Assembly (NCBI GenBank): GCA_026545765.1
Contig: CM048840.1
Location: 25,176,765 to 25,240,764, forward strand
Reading direction: 5' to 3'
Origin: Plantago major
Taxonomy: Eukaryota; Streptophyta; Magnoliopsida; Lamiales; Plantaginaceae
Length of the DNA stretch: 64,000 nucleotides
Part shown: positions 22,880-34,112 of the stretch, piece after piece
How positions within the stretch are numbered: position 1 is the first letter of the stretch
Layout of the letters: each line of letters starts with the position of its first letter
The notes under the pieces: generated by a model
The model's database searches: none
Seen by the model: only the letters and a program-made list of their open reading frames with translations
What the model was told of the DNA's origin: nothing
Translations under genes and position numbers: made by a program

Positions 22880-24367
22880 TGATGTGTCAATATCAAAGTT
22901 TTAATTATTTGTTTACTTAGCCAAGAGCTAGCTCTCGACACTACGAAAACCTGTAGTGTAGTGAAGTTAACCCCGAGGTCGTCTCTAGGGACTTAACTAA
23001 GCTGAGCTTCAGTTTACGAATAGAAGTAACAATATGAAAAGCAGTAAAAGTTTTTTGCTTCGGCAGCAGAGTGATTAACTATCGTAACAGTAAACAACTA
23101 GGCAGACAAAACTAGATATGATTGACACTTAACGAGATTGATATATGAATGAGGAGAATTATGGAGTGGTGACTAGAGAGAAAGCTAGCTAACGAGAAAT
23201 ATGCGATCCACAGGAAACGATTACCTCAAGTTGTCACTACTTGGGTTCAGAAAACGAATAGCATTAGTGAAGGTGTCAATTTCACTAAGCTACGATCAAT
23301 AAAGCTAATCCTACTATTACCGTTTGCAACTAACTGTTAGATTAAAGCAAGACGAAAAACGTTTTGGTTACCAAGGATCAAATGCTTAATCTAACAGTGA
23401 TATTGACGGATTGCGCATCAAACGTAATAGCATGATATACAATTTAATCTAAAAAGCACAAATTAATCGTAACCTGATCATACATAAACACATAAACCCT
23501 AGCTAGCATGCTTGAATCCATCACCACCCCATAATCAGGGTGTTTAGCTACTCATGTTATGCGAAGACATAATCAAATAAGCAATTAAACGATTAACACA
23601 CATAATCTAATACTAAATACGAGGAATCGATCAATTGATACAGATTTACCCTTCGTTGTCACAAACCCTAGGTAGAACCTGAAGAATCTGAAGCGATTGA
23701 TGCAAGAAAGTATGTAGATTACGCTCCCAACCAATGATAATCGTCGGATTACAAGGTGAAAATCGTTGGAAACTAGGTCTAGCTTGAGAGCAAAGTTCAA
23801 ACTTTTACAATAGAATGAATAATGAAAATCATAGTCGATGTTTTCTCCTCCTAAAGAAAGAAAAACGGAGTCTGGATGAATTAGGAAAGAAAACGCTGAA
23901 TCGGCAAAAATGAGTTGGCAAGTCTTAAGATAGACTTAAGTTCAGATTCTCGGCCGCAAAGATACTTGGCGGGCGCCAAGATCCGATCTTTGGCGCCCGC
24001 CAACTGTAACTTGGTGCCCGCCAACACCATTTCAAATTGGCGTGCGCCACCTCTTTCGGTAAATTACGATTTTGCCCTTTTTGTCCTCTTTGCTCGATTT
24101 TGCTCCGTTTAACTTCGTTTCTTGGTATTTTGGCTTCCCCGCTCCACTTCTAGCAACCATTCGAGGCATTAGGACTTCCATATCTTGTAGGTGCATATAA
24201 AATACACCATTTTTGCCTTCAATTAGCTCGGTTTAGTCAAATACCTGTAAAATACGCAAGGAACAAAATAAGTAAAAAGACTCTAAGAAAACTACTAAAA
24301 CTATACTTAAGGATAACAAAAAGACGGTAAAAAAGACCAGATGAGACGATGTAAAATCGACTCATCA
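22880..24367 (-). repeat. 3' LTR of the Athila-like element
   Basis: 1,488 bp. It contains GC-rich palindromes at 23965-24051 in an otherwise AT-rich LTR. The matching 5' LTR lacks the segment from about 23056 to about 24073. Confidence 0.88.
23965..24051. repeat. GC-rich palindrome cluster in the LTR
   Basis: Four copies of a 14-16 bp theme, CTTGGCGGGCGCCAAG, TTTGGCGCCCGCCAA, TTGGTGCCCGCCAA and TTGGCGTGCGCCA, each nearly self-complementary. The same theme recurs at 25871-26085 in the same element. Confidence 0.85.
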
Positions 24368-24380
24368 AACTCCCCAAACC
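24368..24380 (-). other. Polypurine tract of the Athila-like element
   Basis: On the minus strand GGTTTGGGGAGTT directly precedes the 3' LTR. Similar CTCCCCAAACC blocks at about 25183 and 25652 may be extra polypurine tracts. Confidence 0.75.
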
Positions 24381-26255
24381 GAACCCTTGCTTGTCCTCAA
24401 GCAACAGACTCTCTAAAAAACCTAGAAAAAGGGAAAAAAAAAACACGTAAAAACACAGACACAAAATAAAGTCTAGCTCCCAAGCTACCGAATCTATGAT
24501 TGCACACAATAAGTCCAAAAAATGCAGAAGCTTTGACATCACACTGGCATTCACAGAATAACATGCACAAGTTCAAAAAGTTCGTTTCAAAAGTAAATAG
24601 AACTTAAGTCTAACACGGTAGTTCCTCACAAGTGGATCCTATGCATCTATTCTCTCACACTCCTGGAAGTGTCCAATAGGGGTAATCACTCAAGAATATA
24701 AAGAGATAAGGAAGGTGACTTGCGTCACAAAGATGCCTCAAATACCTCATGCAATGTACTCAATCAGTTAAGTCGGAAGGGACTTTTCCATAGCTCTGTA
24801 ACAATCAGCAGTAGACTCATAAAAAGGCAATCATTCTCTCTTTCTTCAATATTTATATTTTTTCATTTTTCGCATACTCTTTTTTGCAGTCTTATATTTG
24901 ACCCATATGCTTATATATTTTTTCTGCAATTTTTTGGTAGTGTCTGTTTTAGCGAAAGTCCGCACTTTTGTGCGTGCTAGTTTGGTGTACACGCCATCAA
25001 CCCTCACGGACATATAGCTTTTAAGGGCCACGCCGGTATATAGGTAGTATCTGAAACGTGCTCAACACGACTAACGGTGGTAACTAGTACCATTGATCCA
25101 CTCCGAGACTTATTTAATTTTTGAGAGAACGAAAAACCTGAACACAGTCTTTATTCAATACAAGTAGGGCACATAAACTTCCTCCCCAAACCTGTTCTTG
25201 GAACGGGTTTGGCATAAGCAAATAAGAATGTAAAACATGCCATTCGTCATACTTAACTTACACAGAGCACACATGAGAATGATGAGGCGCAAACAAGGGA
25301 GTTTGCACTTCCCGAATTAAATCACACAGGCGCCGGTACAATATTTTTTTCATCGGCTACGGTTTACTCACAGGCTTTTGGACTACAGAATTAGAACAAA
25401 CTTTCTATTTACAACAGAAACGAACTTAGCAAACTTAAACATGCAAACTGCTAATAGTCAAGGACCAGTCAAAGCAAAAGCATTAAATAGGTTTAGTACA
25501 TGCAATAGACGCTCGACTTGGGAGACAGACTTAGACTCAACAGACTGACATACTCGAATAAGAAATACAAAATAAAGTACGAAATACTGAGAAAGAAACA
25601 CATCCGAAAACATGCAACTAAGAAGCCTAAGGCAGATCAAAACTCGAAACACCCCTCCCCAAACCTGAACTCGTGCTCGCCCTCGAGCAAACGAGTGAAA
25701 AGAGAAAAAGTAGAGAGTTGATAAGACAGAGGCTTCCCCGATTGAAGGTTTCCAAGATGCGGTGAGGTTGAGGAGATAACCTGATACTCAAGAAGAACGT
25801 TAGAAAACAAAGAACCGAGCTAGCAGGCGAAAAGAACGCAAAAAAAAGGCTAGAAAGGGGCCAAGGAAGAAGTTGGCGCCCGCCAGGACCCAACTTGGCG
25901 TACGCCAAGTTGAATCTTAGCGGGCGCCAAGATTCTTCGTCAAGTCGCTAACTCGGAAGTTGGCACGCCGACTTTTTCGATTGGCCAACTTGGTCCAGTG
26001 GCCATTGGCGCCCGCCAAGTATACTTGGCGTCCGCCAATGGTCACTGGACCGACTTGGCGCCCGCCAACTTCGTCTGGCGTCCCGTACTCAAATTTTTCC
26101 TTTTTTTTTTTTTTTCCTACATTTAACCTTCTAGCTCAACTAGACTCGACTAAAAATAATACACTAAATAAAAATTCAAGAACTATGCTAACTTACTTGG
26201 CCACTTACCGGCCAGTACTTGTTCCAGCGCGACCTGGATCCCCTTCATCCGGATT
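24381..26255 (-). other. Non-coding region between integrase and 3' LTR
   Basis: About 1.9 kb where Athila elements can carry an env-like ORF. Only short frames occur and none has a recognisable domain or a convincing transmembrane pattern. Two internal blocks (25183 and 25652) resemble the polypurine-tract region. Confidence 0.55.
25871..26085. repeat. Array of GC-rich palindromic repeats
   Basis: At least seven copies or half-copies of TTGGCGCCCGCCAA and variants (for example CTTGGCGTACGCCAAG, AGCGGGCGCCAAG, TTGGCGTCCGCCAA). Some are arranged so that longer arms pair, such as CCAGTGGCCATTGGCG against CGCCAATGGTCACTGG (26014-26048). Confidence 0.85.
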
Positions 26256-27400
26256 CTAGTAGAAGTTCTCAATCTCTCCAGTAGAGTCAACAGCTTCCAC
26301 ATATGGCTTGACTCGCTGCCCGTTAACCTTGAATGCATCTCCAGTCCCTAAGTCTTGGAGTTCAACGGCTCCATGAGGAGTCACCGAGACTATCTTGAAG
26401 GGTCCATCCCAGCGGTTTCGAAGTTTACCTGGAAAGAATTTCAAACGTGAATTGAATAACAAGCTTTCTTACCAGGTATCAGTTCCTTCTGGACAATGTT
26501 GTGGTCATGGTACTTCTTGGTTTTCTCCTTGTATATCCTCGCGTTCTCGAATGCGTTCAATCGCAACTCATCTAGCTCAGATAGCTGTAGAAGTCGTTGC
26601 TCTCCTGCTTGGTCCTGCTCCATGTTGAGCTCTGAAATTGCCCAATGAGCCTTGTGCTGCAATTCCACGGGCAGATGACAAGCTTTCCCATACACGAGAC
26701 GGTAGGGGGTAGTCCCAATCACTGTCTTGTAACTGGTGCGGTACGCCCATAATGCATCCGGTAAGTTTTCAGCCCAATCCTTCCTGTTGGGTCGCACCAC
26801 TTTCTCTAGAATCTGCTTGATCTGTCGGTTCCTGACCTCCACTTGAACAGATGTCTGTGGGTGGTATGGAGTTGCTACTCTGTGGTATACCCCATATTTC
26901 TTCATCATACCTGCATACAACCGATTCACAAAATGCTTGCCCCCATCGCTTATAATTGTGCGAGGGGTACCAAAGTGAGCAAATATATCTTTGAGAAATC
27001 TAGTAACAACAAGAGCATCGTTAGTTCTAGTTGCGACTGCTTCTACCCATTTAGTCACGTAATAAACTGCAACTAAGATGTATTCATAACCAGAGCTAAT
27101 GGGGAACGGACCCATGAAATCGATCCCCCAAACATCAAAAGGCTCAACCACTAGATTACCAGTCTGTGGCATCTCCTGTTTCTTACCAATGTTACCAGTG
27201 CGCTGGCAATGACCGCAACGGAAGTAGAATGCCTGTGTGTCTTTCACCACTGAGGGCCAGAAGAATCCTGCATTGAATACCTTGTGGGAAGTTTCCGTGC
27301 CACTGTAGTGCCCTCCACACTCCATCTCGTGGCAAAAGCGCAGGATGCTTTCCTGCTCTGTTTCCGGCACACATCTCCTGAGCACATCGTCGGCACCTAT
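26256..27400 (-). pseudogene. Gypsy integrase, frameshifted near its C terminus
   Basis: Integrase inserts element DNA into the chromosome. The HHCC zinc-binding domain is visible ([13 protein letters not shown], then [10 protein letters not shown]; about 27200-27310). The catalytic core has [18 protein letters not shown] and the Glu in [11 protein letters not shown], so all three acidic residues are present. The main frame (27385-26441) ends after [11 protein letters not shown] frame change near 26460 leads to the C-terminal part (26462-26256) with [14 protein letters not shown] and [17 protein letters not shown]. It follows RNase H in the order expected for Gypsy. Confidence 0.9.
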
Positions 27401-27416
27401 CCTGAAAAGATTCGGA

Positions 27417-28454
27417 TCATTCCAAATGTATTTCTTGCACTGCTTTTAAAAAGCTCTCTTTTTTAGAGGCTGACAAGTTAGGCAAAACAGAGTTAGTAGC
27501 TAAATAGTTAACGATATCAGCAAACCCTGGCTCAGTTCCTAAAATCATTATATGCTCATCAGGCAGTACATCGCGAATAGGTGGGGATTCGTCATCTATA
27601 GCAGAGGGGGGAAGTCTAGACAAATGATCATCAATTAAATTCTCTTTCCCACTCTTATCTACTGTTTCACAGTGAAAATCCTGCAACATCAACATCCACC
27701 AGTCAACCTGGGTTTCGACTCACTCTTTGCGAGAAGGTGTCTAAGCGCAGCGTGGTCACTATGCACAATAACCTTGTATCCAGTTAAATAAGATCGAAAT
27801 TTATCAAGAGCAAAAATAACAGCGAGAAATTCCTTCTCAGTGGTCGTGTAATCGAATTGACACATGCCTAAAGTCTTACTGGCATAGTAAATCACGCGAT
27901 ATTGCCTATCTACCTTTTGGCAAAGTACAACCCCTACAGCAAAATCAGAAGCATCACACATAATTTCAAAGGGCAAGTTCCAGACAGGAGGAACTACTAT
28001 AGGAGCCGAAACCAGTCTCTTCCTGAGCTCATTAAAGGCTTCAAGGCAAGATTGATCGAAGACAAAAGGGACATCTTTTCCTAAAATGTTGCTCAAAGGC
28101 TTTGAAATTTTTGAAAAGTCTTTTATGAATCTGCGATGAAAACCAACATGCCCAAGAAAAGACTGCAGTTCTTTCACACAAGTAGGGGGTGGGAGCTTTT
28201 CAATTATCTCTACCTTGGCCTTATCGACCTCAATCCCCCGCTTTGACACTATATGTCCCAGAACTATACCTTCTTCTACCATAAAATAGCTCTTTTCCCA
28301 ACTAAGAGTCAAATTGCAATCTATGCACCTCTTTAAGACTAATTCAAGCTTTTTCAGACAGTCATCAAAAGAATCACCAAAAACAGAGAAGTGATCCATA
28401 AATACCTCAACGTAATCCTGTACCATGTCAGAGAAAATGGAAAGCATACATCTC
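27417..28454 (-). pseudogene. Gypsy reverse transcriptase (C-terminal half) and RNase H
   Basis: Resumes the RT after the solo LTR: MLSIFSDMVQDYVEVFMDHF, then LGHIVSKRGIEVDKAKVEI and LQSFLGHVGFHRRFI. The catalytic box, normally ending Asp-Asp, reads FMDH, so the second Asp is His. RNase H follows with IMCDASDFAVGVVL, YYASKTLG and VIVHSDHAALRHLL, then a frame change near 27690 into the linker (KENLIDDHLSRLPP). This copy could not encode an active RT even without the insertion. Confidence 0.88.
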
Positions 28455-30143
28455 TGTTAGATATTTTGTTAAGAATATCTGTTTAGATTTTGTTCAGCAA
28501 CATGATGACTTATCTTAGTCTCAGAAAGGTGATTAGTACTCTTGGTTCACTTGAACATTGTAAAAGAGGAAACCCACTAAGTATGATAGTCTAGCTAATC
28601 TTGTATAGGATGTTAGGTCTCAAAATGTAATTTTTATTTTATGAAGAGAAGACCAAGAAGAAGACATCCAAGCAGAAAGCTCAACAACAATTAAAGACTT
28701 GAAGAAAACTGCACAAGATTACTGAATCTGTTGTTCAGATATCTTAGCCAGAGATCTTGTAGACACGAACAGTTTCAAACAAACTGTGTCACAAGAGATA
28801 TCTGAGAAATAAGATACATATCTGAAAACAAAGAAAGTGTCCACAGATATCTATTCTCAGATACCTTGAGCTTTAACCACGTTTCTGAAAGAGAAATATA
28901 TATTGCAAACAAAGTTGTTTCAATAAATACAAGTGGTATCTGAAGAATGAAGATAAGGACGTGCAAAGAATCAGATAACACTAGTCTCGATAAAAGCATA
29001 GTTCCGTTGACACTACAGACAAAAGTATAGTACAATGCATTTAATGCACGGACGGAGATGTCTCGAATAAAAGCAACGGCAGCTTCCGAGAAGAAGACAA
29101 AACTCATACAAGATTATACACAGATATCGATAGTTTGAATTTGAGCTAACGGATACTATTCAAACGGCACTCAAATTCATCTATAAATATCAACACTTAG
29201 ACGACTTGAGAGACACACAACTCGAACACAAGACCTTGAATCGCATACGATCTCCGATTATCTTACTCTCTCAAAGCAACTTACTTATTATCAAAGCTTT
29301 ACATGACTAAAGCTTTTGATCTTGAGTAAACATCAAGTTCTAAGTGTCTCGATCCTAAACAAGCAAAGCTATCGTGAAGGAGTTGAATCAAAAGATCAAC
29401 TATCCGAGATTCATTCTTGAAGATATCATAAGACTTGGGTCAAGAAATCGAACAAGATACCATACGCTGTAAAGTGTATTAAGTAACTTAGTTCACAGAG
29501 CTATCCGATTAACTGAAAAGTTATTAAGACGCTCATCTGATAACTCAAACCAAAACCAACACCATAATCGCGTGGAGTAGTGAAGTACTTAGTTTGAAAA
29601 ATCAGGGAATAACTCCAAGGTTACCGGAGTATAGGAAGTACTTGATTTGGGAAACTAAGGAATAACTCCAAGGTTATTGAGTATAGGAAGTACTTAGCTT
29701 GGGAAGCTAGGGAATAACTCAAAGGTTTCTGAGTATAGGAAGTACTTGGCTGTGAAAGCCGGGGAACAACTCAGGGGGAACATTTGGTTGGGAACCAATT
29801 GTTAAGAATCTTAGAATAGGATTATTGTAAGGAAATCTCAATTATCTGTTCTAGTGAATTCTAGGTCTCTGATAGACCGAAGTGGATTAGTTGGAGGATT
29901 ACGCCACCTCCAGATACCACTATACTTGCTGTGTCATTTACGTTTCTGTATTTATACTTCAGCAACACACACACACTTATTAACTGTTTCTGCACTTATC
30001 TTTATTAAGTCTTCCGCACTCTGATTCTAAGTATCAGATATCTATTCAGATATCTGAGAAATATTTGTTATCGACAAAAGTTTTAAAAGACTATTCACCC
30101 CCCCCCCCTCTAGTCTTTTACTTTGCCGTTATCTGGACCAACA
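28455..30143 (+). repeat. Solo LTR of the SIRE-like family
   Basis: 1,689 bp, TGTTAG...CCAACA, co-linear with the LTRs at 6934 and 20149, with TATAAATA at 29182-29189 and a C-run near 30098. TCTC flanks both ends (28451-28454 and 30144-30147), consistent with a 4- or 5-bp target duplication. It lies in the opposite orientation to the Athila gene it splits, between the codons for QRC and MLSIF. Confidence 0.92.
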
Positions 30144-30757
30144 TCTCTGGAATGTGGCGGGTGCATTGCACAGTCCAAACGACATTCTCTTGTAGGCGAA
30201 AGTACCGAAAGGGCAAGTGAATGTTGTCTTGGCTTGATCCTCCTGAGCTATGTGAATCTGGTAGAAACTTGAAAGACCATCTAGAAAACAGTAGAATGCT
30301 CGCCTAGCAAGGCGGTTGAGCATCTCGTCAATAAAGGGTAGAGGGAAGTGATCCTTTTTTTTGTGGCAGCATTCAATCTCCTATAATCTATGCACATACG
30401 CCACCCAGTTGTTTTCCTTAAAGGAACCAGCTCCCCTTTCTCATTCTTTTCTGATTATTCCGCATTCTTAGGTACTACATGGATAGGGCTAACCCACTTA
30501 CTATCAGGCACATGATAAATCATGTCACTATCAAGCAGCTTAATGATCTCTTTTTTCACTACATCCTGAAGAGCAGGGTTAAGACGACGTTGTGGCTGCC
30601 TAACTGGTCTAGTCCCTTCCTCTAGAGCAATCCTATGGATACATCGGGAAGGGTCAATACCTTTGATATCGCTAATGCTCCAACCTATGGCCTGAGAGTT
30701 ATTTCGCAGTATCGCAATCAATTTCTCTTCTTGTTCCACAGTCAGTTTAGCCGACAC
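30144..30757 (-). pseudogene. Gypsy reverse transcriptase, N-terminal half
   Basis: Contains AIGWSISDIKGIDPSRCIHR, VSPIHVVPKN, YCFLDGLSSFYQIHIA and FGLCNAPATFQRC, where the solo LTR interrupts. A stop near 30455 and a frame change to the 30323-30129 reading separate the two pieces. RT motifs A and B are recognisable. Confidence 0.88.
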
Positions 30758-30874
30758 TATCGCGGGTTTTGAATTTCCCTCCCCCAGGTAGACATACTTA
30801 AGGTGGCTAGGAAGTTCCTTAAGTTCTAGAGGTGGTTCTAAAGTTCTCTGCTCGCCCTCTACCTCTAAGATTTC

Positions 30875-31746
30875 CTATAATTCTTCACCAAAAGGTATCG
30901 ACTCACAGCTATCTAGGAAATTAGCATACTCTACTACTTCGTTATCCAAAAGATCCTTATTAGTTTCAAGAGTTAAAGCTGCCTCTAACTTATCTCTAGT
31001 GATAGTTTGCATATAAGTGTTCAAAACTAATTCATCTAAATCATCGAAAAAATTGCAGCCATAGACATTCACAAAATTGCACTCCTCAGTATTAAGACCA
31101 TTAATATTAGTTTCGCTAGAGATAGTTACCTTTTCTCCTAGCACTTCCAAATGAGCTATCCCCTTTGCTACGCTAACAAAAGCGTTTGTTGTAGCCAAGA
31201 AGGGGCGTCCCAGCAGAATGACGTGTTTCTTATTCACCGGTTTCATTTGTCACCCTCGAGATCACAAAAATCGGTATCGCACTTGTCCACCCTGACCAAG
31301 ACATCTTCCACTATTCCCAAGGGACGCCTCAAACTCTGATCAGCCATTTGGACTACCATTCCCGTGGGTTGAATTTCTCCAAGTCCAAGCTGTTTGTAAA
31401 TAGCATAGGGCAACAGGTTGATACTTGCGCCGTTATCCAACATAGCTTTGACCACGTGGTTCTCCCCTAAGCCGATACTGATGATGAAACTCCCGGGATC
31501 CTACTTCTTTTTCGATATCCCAAAAACTGCATTGAATGTTTCAGGCATGATCTCCTTTTCCCCTCTTCGATAGACCCGTTTATTTGTACTAAACTTTTTG
31601 AAATTTTTTGACCATGCTGGGACATCACGGATCATATCTAGCAAGGGAATGTTGATCTCAACCTTCGACAATCGGTCAAAAAGGGGGTTACCAGCGCGTA
31701 TGTCCTTGTCATCAACTCTCCTTAAGTCGCCCGGGAAAAGGAACAT
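30875..31746 (-). pseudogene. Gypsy aspartic protease region with stops and a frameshift
   Basis: The frame from 31746 contains FDRLSKVEINIPLLDMIRDV and ends at a TAG (31503-31501) after ISKKK. The same frame then continues with DPGSF and the active-site motif MLDNGASINLLP (about 31440). At 31246-31243 a one-base shift moves the reading to the frame with VILLGRPFLATTNAF. Retropepsin processes Gag-Pol. Confidence 0.82.
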
Positions 31747-31888
31747 GAGGAGTAGGGGGCCTGTATGAGTTTGGACTTTTATGAAGCTGTGGCTCCCCTT
31801 TGTTCTCCTTCTCCTTTACCCAGGAACCATCGGAGGTAGCTGGTGGCTCATCCCTGGCACCCGTACATGTAGTACCTGAAACAGTAGG

Positions 31889-32928
31889 TTAATCATCAGT
31901 AATTTCAACAATATTCGGTTTGGTTACCTTTCCGCTTCGCAGTGCCGCAAAGACTTCTTCTTCCTCCTGATCAGCTGCGTCTTGTCTGTCTAAACTAGCA
32001 CTGAGTTGTGCTGCCAAAAAGACGATCTCATTAGTCATTTCACTGACAGCTTCAATCCTGGAATCAGTCTCTACTTGTTCGGTGCTGGTTGCTGCAAACA
32101 CTTCTGACATAGTAGTCATGGCCTCCCGAATCTCACCTTCTAGCTCAGGCGGAAGAATGTCAGGATCTGTTTCCACACCTTCAGCTCGAAAAACTCTCTC
32201 TGGTCTGCTCAATTCGGCTATCTTCTCGTCAATGTCGAGAATTTCACAATAGGGCTTAAAATCCGGCTCAACCTGTGGCACCCTTGTTCTCTTAGCTAGC
32301 AATGGGATCCGTACCTTGCGATTTGAAGTATCAGCTAGCACATTGAACACCTCTTTGAGCTCAGCAGGTGTTTTGCTTCCAATTCCAACACTAACTATAT
32401 CCACCGACTCCTGGCACAGCTCGGTCAATCCATCATAGAAGTGCATTGCCAAGTCGGCATCCGAAAGCCTATGGTTAGGGCTTTATACTTAGCTTCCTTA
32501 AATCGGTCCCAAGACTCATGGAATGGCTCATTCCAAACCTGTGTAAACCCAGTAATCTCCTTCTTGCACTCCACCAATTTGTGATATGGTAGATACTCAC
32601 TCATAAACTCGGCCATCACTTCTTGCCAAGTTTTCAGCGAATCAGGTTCACATTCAGCTAACCACCGTTTCGCCCCACCAATCAGAGTGAAGGGGAATAA
32701 ACGTCTGCGGAGTTTGCAATCATCCAATCCCCTATGAGGGATGTCTGAAACCGCATAATCGAAGCTCCTCAGGAAGTCCAATACATCCTCATCCATGCCC
32801 CCATAGAAGCGGGGTAGGCGGTTCAGGTCTTCTTCTGTGACCTCGTATTGACGAGTATCTCCTTCCAGGAAAATTGCAGGTTTCCTTCCTACAAAAGCTG
32901 GTTCATAAACTGCTCTCATTGTTGCCAT
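31889..32928 (-). pseudogene. Gypsy GAG, frameshifted
   Basis: From MATMRAVYEPAF (ATG at 32928) through FLRSFDYAVSDI, TLIGGAKRWLAE and LPYHKLVECKKEITGF, the retrotransposon gag core. Near 32440 the frame changes to the 32452-31889 reading with YDGLTELCQESVDIVS and an acidic tail ending KPNIVEITDD. Confidence 0.82.
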
Positions 32929-33126
32929 GTCCCTAATATTATGCTGCAATAGAAAGACAACACCAGGACTACACAACTATCAGCACCTGTTAGTCAAACA
33001 AACACTTAGGACAGACACAGAGGTAACAGGGGAAAAGACTAACAAAAGCAAAAACTAAAACTAGAAAAAGAAAAAAAAATAAAAATACTGTAACTAAAAC
33101 TCGTAAACTTAACAAAGGAGTTAAGT

Positions 33127-33143
33127 CCCCGGCAGCAGCGCCA
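33127..33143 (-). other. Primer binding site, tRNA-Asp-like
   Basis: On the minus strand TGGCGCTGCTGCCGGGG follows the 5' LTR. It is close to the TGGCGCCGTTGCCGGGG sequence complementary to tRNA-Asp that is usual for Athila-type elements. Confidence 0.7.
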
Positions 33144-33149
33144 AAAACT

Positions 33150-33614
33150 TGATGTGTCAATATCAAAGTTTTAATTACTTAGCCAAGAGCTAACTCTCGA
33201 CACTACAAAAACCTGTAGTGCAGTGAAGTTAACCCCGAGGTCGGTCTCTAGGGACTTAACTAAGCTGAGCTTCAGTTTACGAATAGAAGTAACAATATGA
33301 AAAGCAGTAAAAGTTTGTTTGCCCTTTTTGTCCTCTTTGCTCGATTTTGCTCCGTTTAATTTCGTTTCTTGGTATTTTGGCTTCCCCGCTCCACTTCTAG
33401 CAACCATACGAGGCATTAGGACTTCCATATCTTGTAGGTGCATATAAAATACACTATTTTTGCCTTCAATTAGCTCGGTTTAGCCAAATACCTGCAAAAT
33501 ACGCAAGGAACAAAACAAGTAAAAAGACTCTAAGAAAACTACTAAAACTATACTTAAGGATAACAAAAAGACGGTAAAAAAGACCAAATGAGACGATGTA
33601 AAATCGACTCATCA
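33150..33614 (-). repeat. 5' LTR of the Athila-like element, internally deleted
   Basis: 465 bp. Both ends match the 3' LTR at 22880-24367, but about 1,020 bp between AGCAGTAAAAGTTT and GCCCTTTTTGTCC are missing, along with the LTR palindrome cluster. Confidence 0.88.
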
Positions 33615-33619
33615 GCGGG

Positions 33620-34112
33620 ATCAAATCTAATGTACACTGGGGTTTTCAACATATTGTTCTATCTGTATCCCAAACGCATGGGTGAGTGTGGCGGCCAACA
33701 CATTAGTACAACATGAATTTTAATAATTGGTACGACTATACGATGAAAACACTCATGGTTTTTTAACAATTGGCTAGCAAAATCATCATATCAAACTCAT
33801 CTTCATGTATCAGAGAGCAATCCTCAAACATAACGTCCCAGTATAATATAGCAAGAAAGTATGAAAGATAAGAGAGAGAAATGATAAAGAATGAAAAAAG
33901 TATAAGATAGTAAGGTTAGTGGGGTTTACTTTTTTACTATTTTAGAAAGTGGTCTAAATTAGTGAGACGTCCCAAAAAGGAATAGGTACATTTTCTTGCG
34001 GGACATGGGAGTACTAATGAATGATTGCACGTGTTTCGTGAATGGTGTCAGAATTCAGATGTTATAGGGCTTGTGTTCTTGGAAAAACATCCATGATCCA
34101 AGCAGCCAAACC
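33620..34112. mobile_element. Truncated Stowaway-like MITE within intergenic DNA
   Basis: The segment of about 33840-34011 ends in TTGCGGGACATGGGAG followed by TA, the right end of a Stowaway-type MITE, with an AAGATAAGAGAGAGAAATGA-type interior. The left end is missing or not recognisable. The rest of the interval shows no gene. Confidence 0.45.

Larger units (their letters stand above)
22880..33614 (-). mobile_element. Athila-like Gypsy LTR retrotransposon, defective, nested
   Basis: LTRs at 22880-24367 and 33150-33614 start TGATGTGTC and end GACTCATCA, flanked by a perfect 5-bp duplication GCGGG (22875-22879 and 33615-33619). On the minus strand the order is GAG, protease, RT, RNase H, integrase, which is Gypsy. 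The RT/RNase H sequence style, the PBS resembling tRNA-Asp and the long non-coding stretch after integrase suit the Athila branch. A SIRE-family solo LTR (28455-30143) lies inside the RT. The 5' LTR has lost about 1 kb. Frameshifts occur in gag, protease, RNase H and integrase. Confidence 0.9.

Noticed and set aside
23965-26085. CRISPR-like spaced repeats
   Set aside because: Plant nuclear context, irregular spacing and palindromic units within a retrotransposon; not a CRISPR array.
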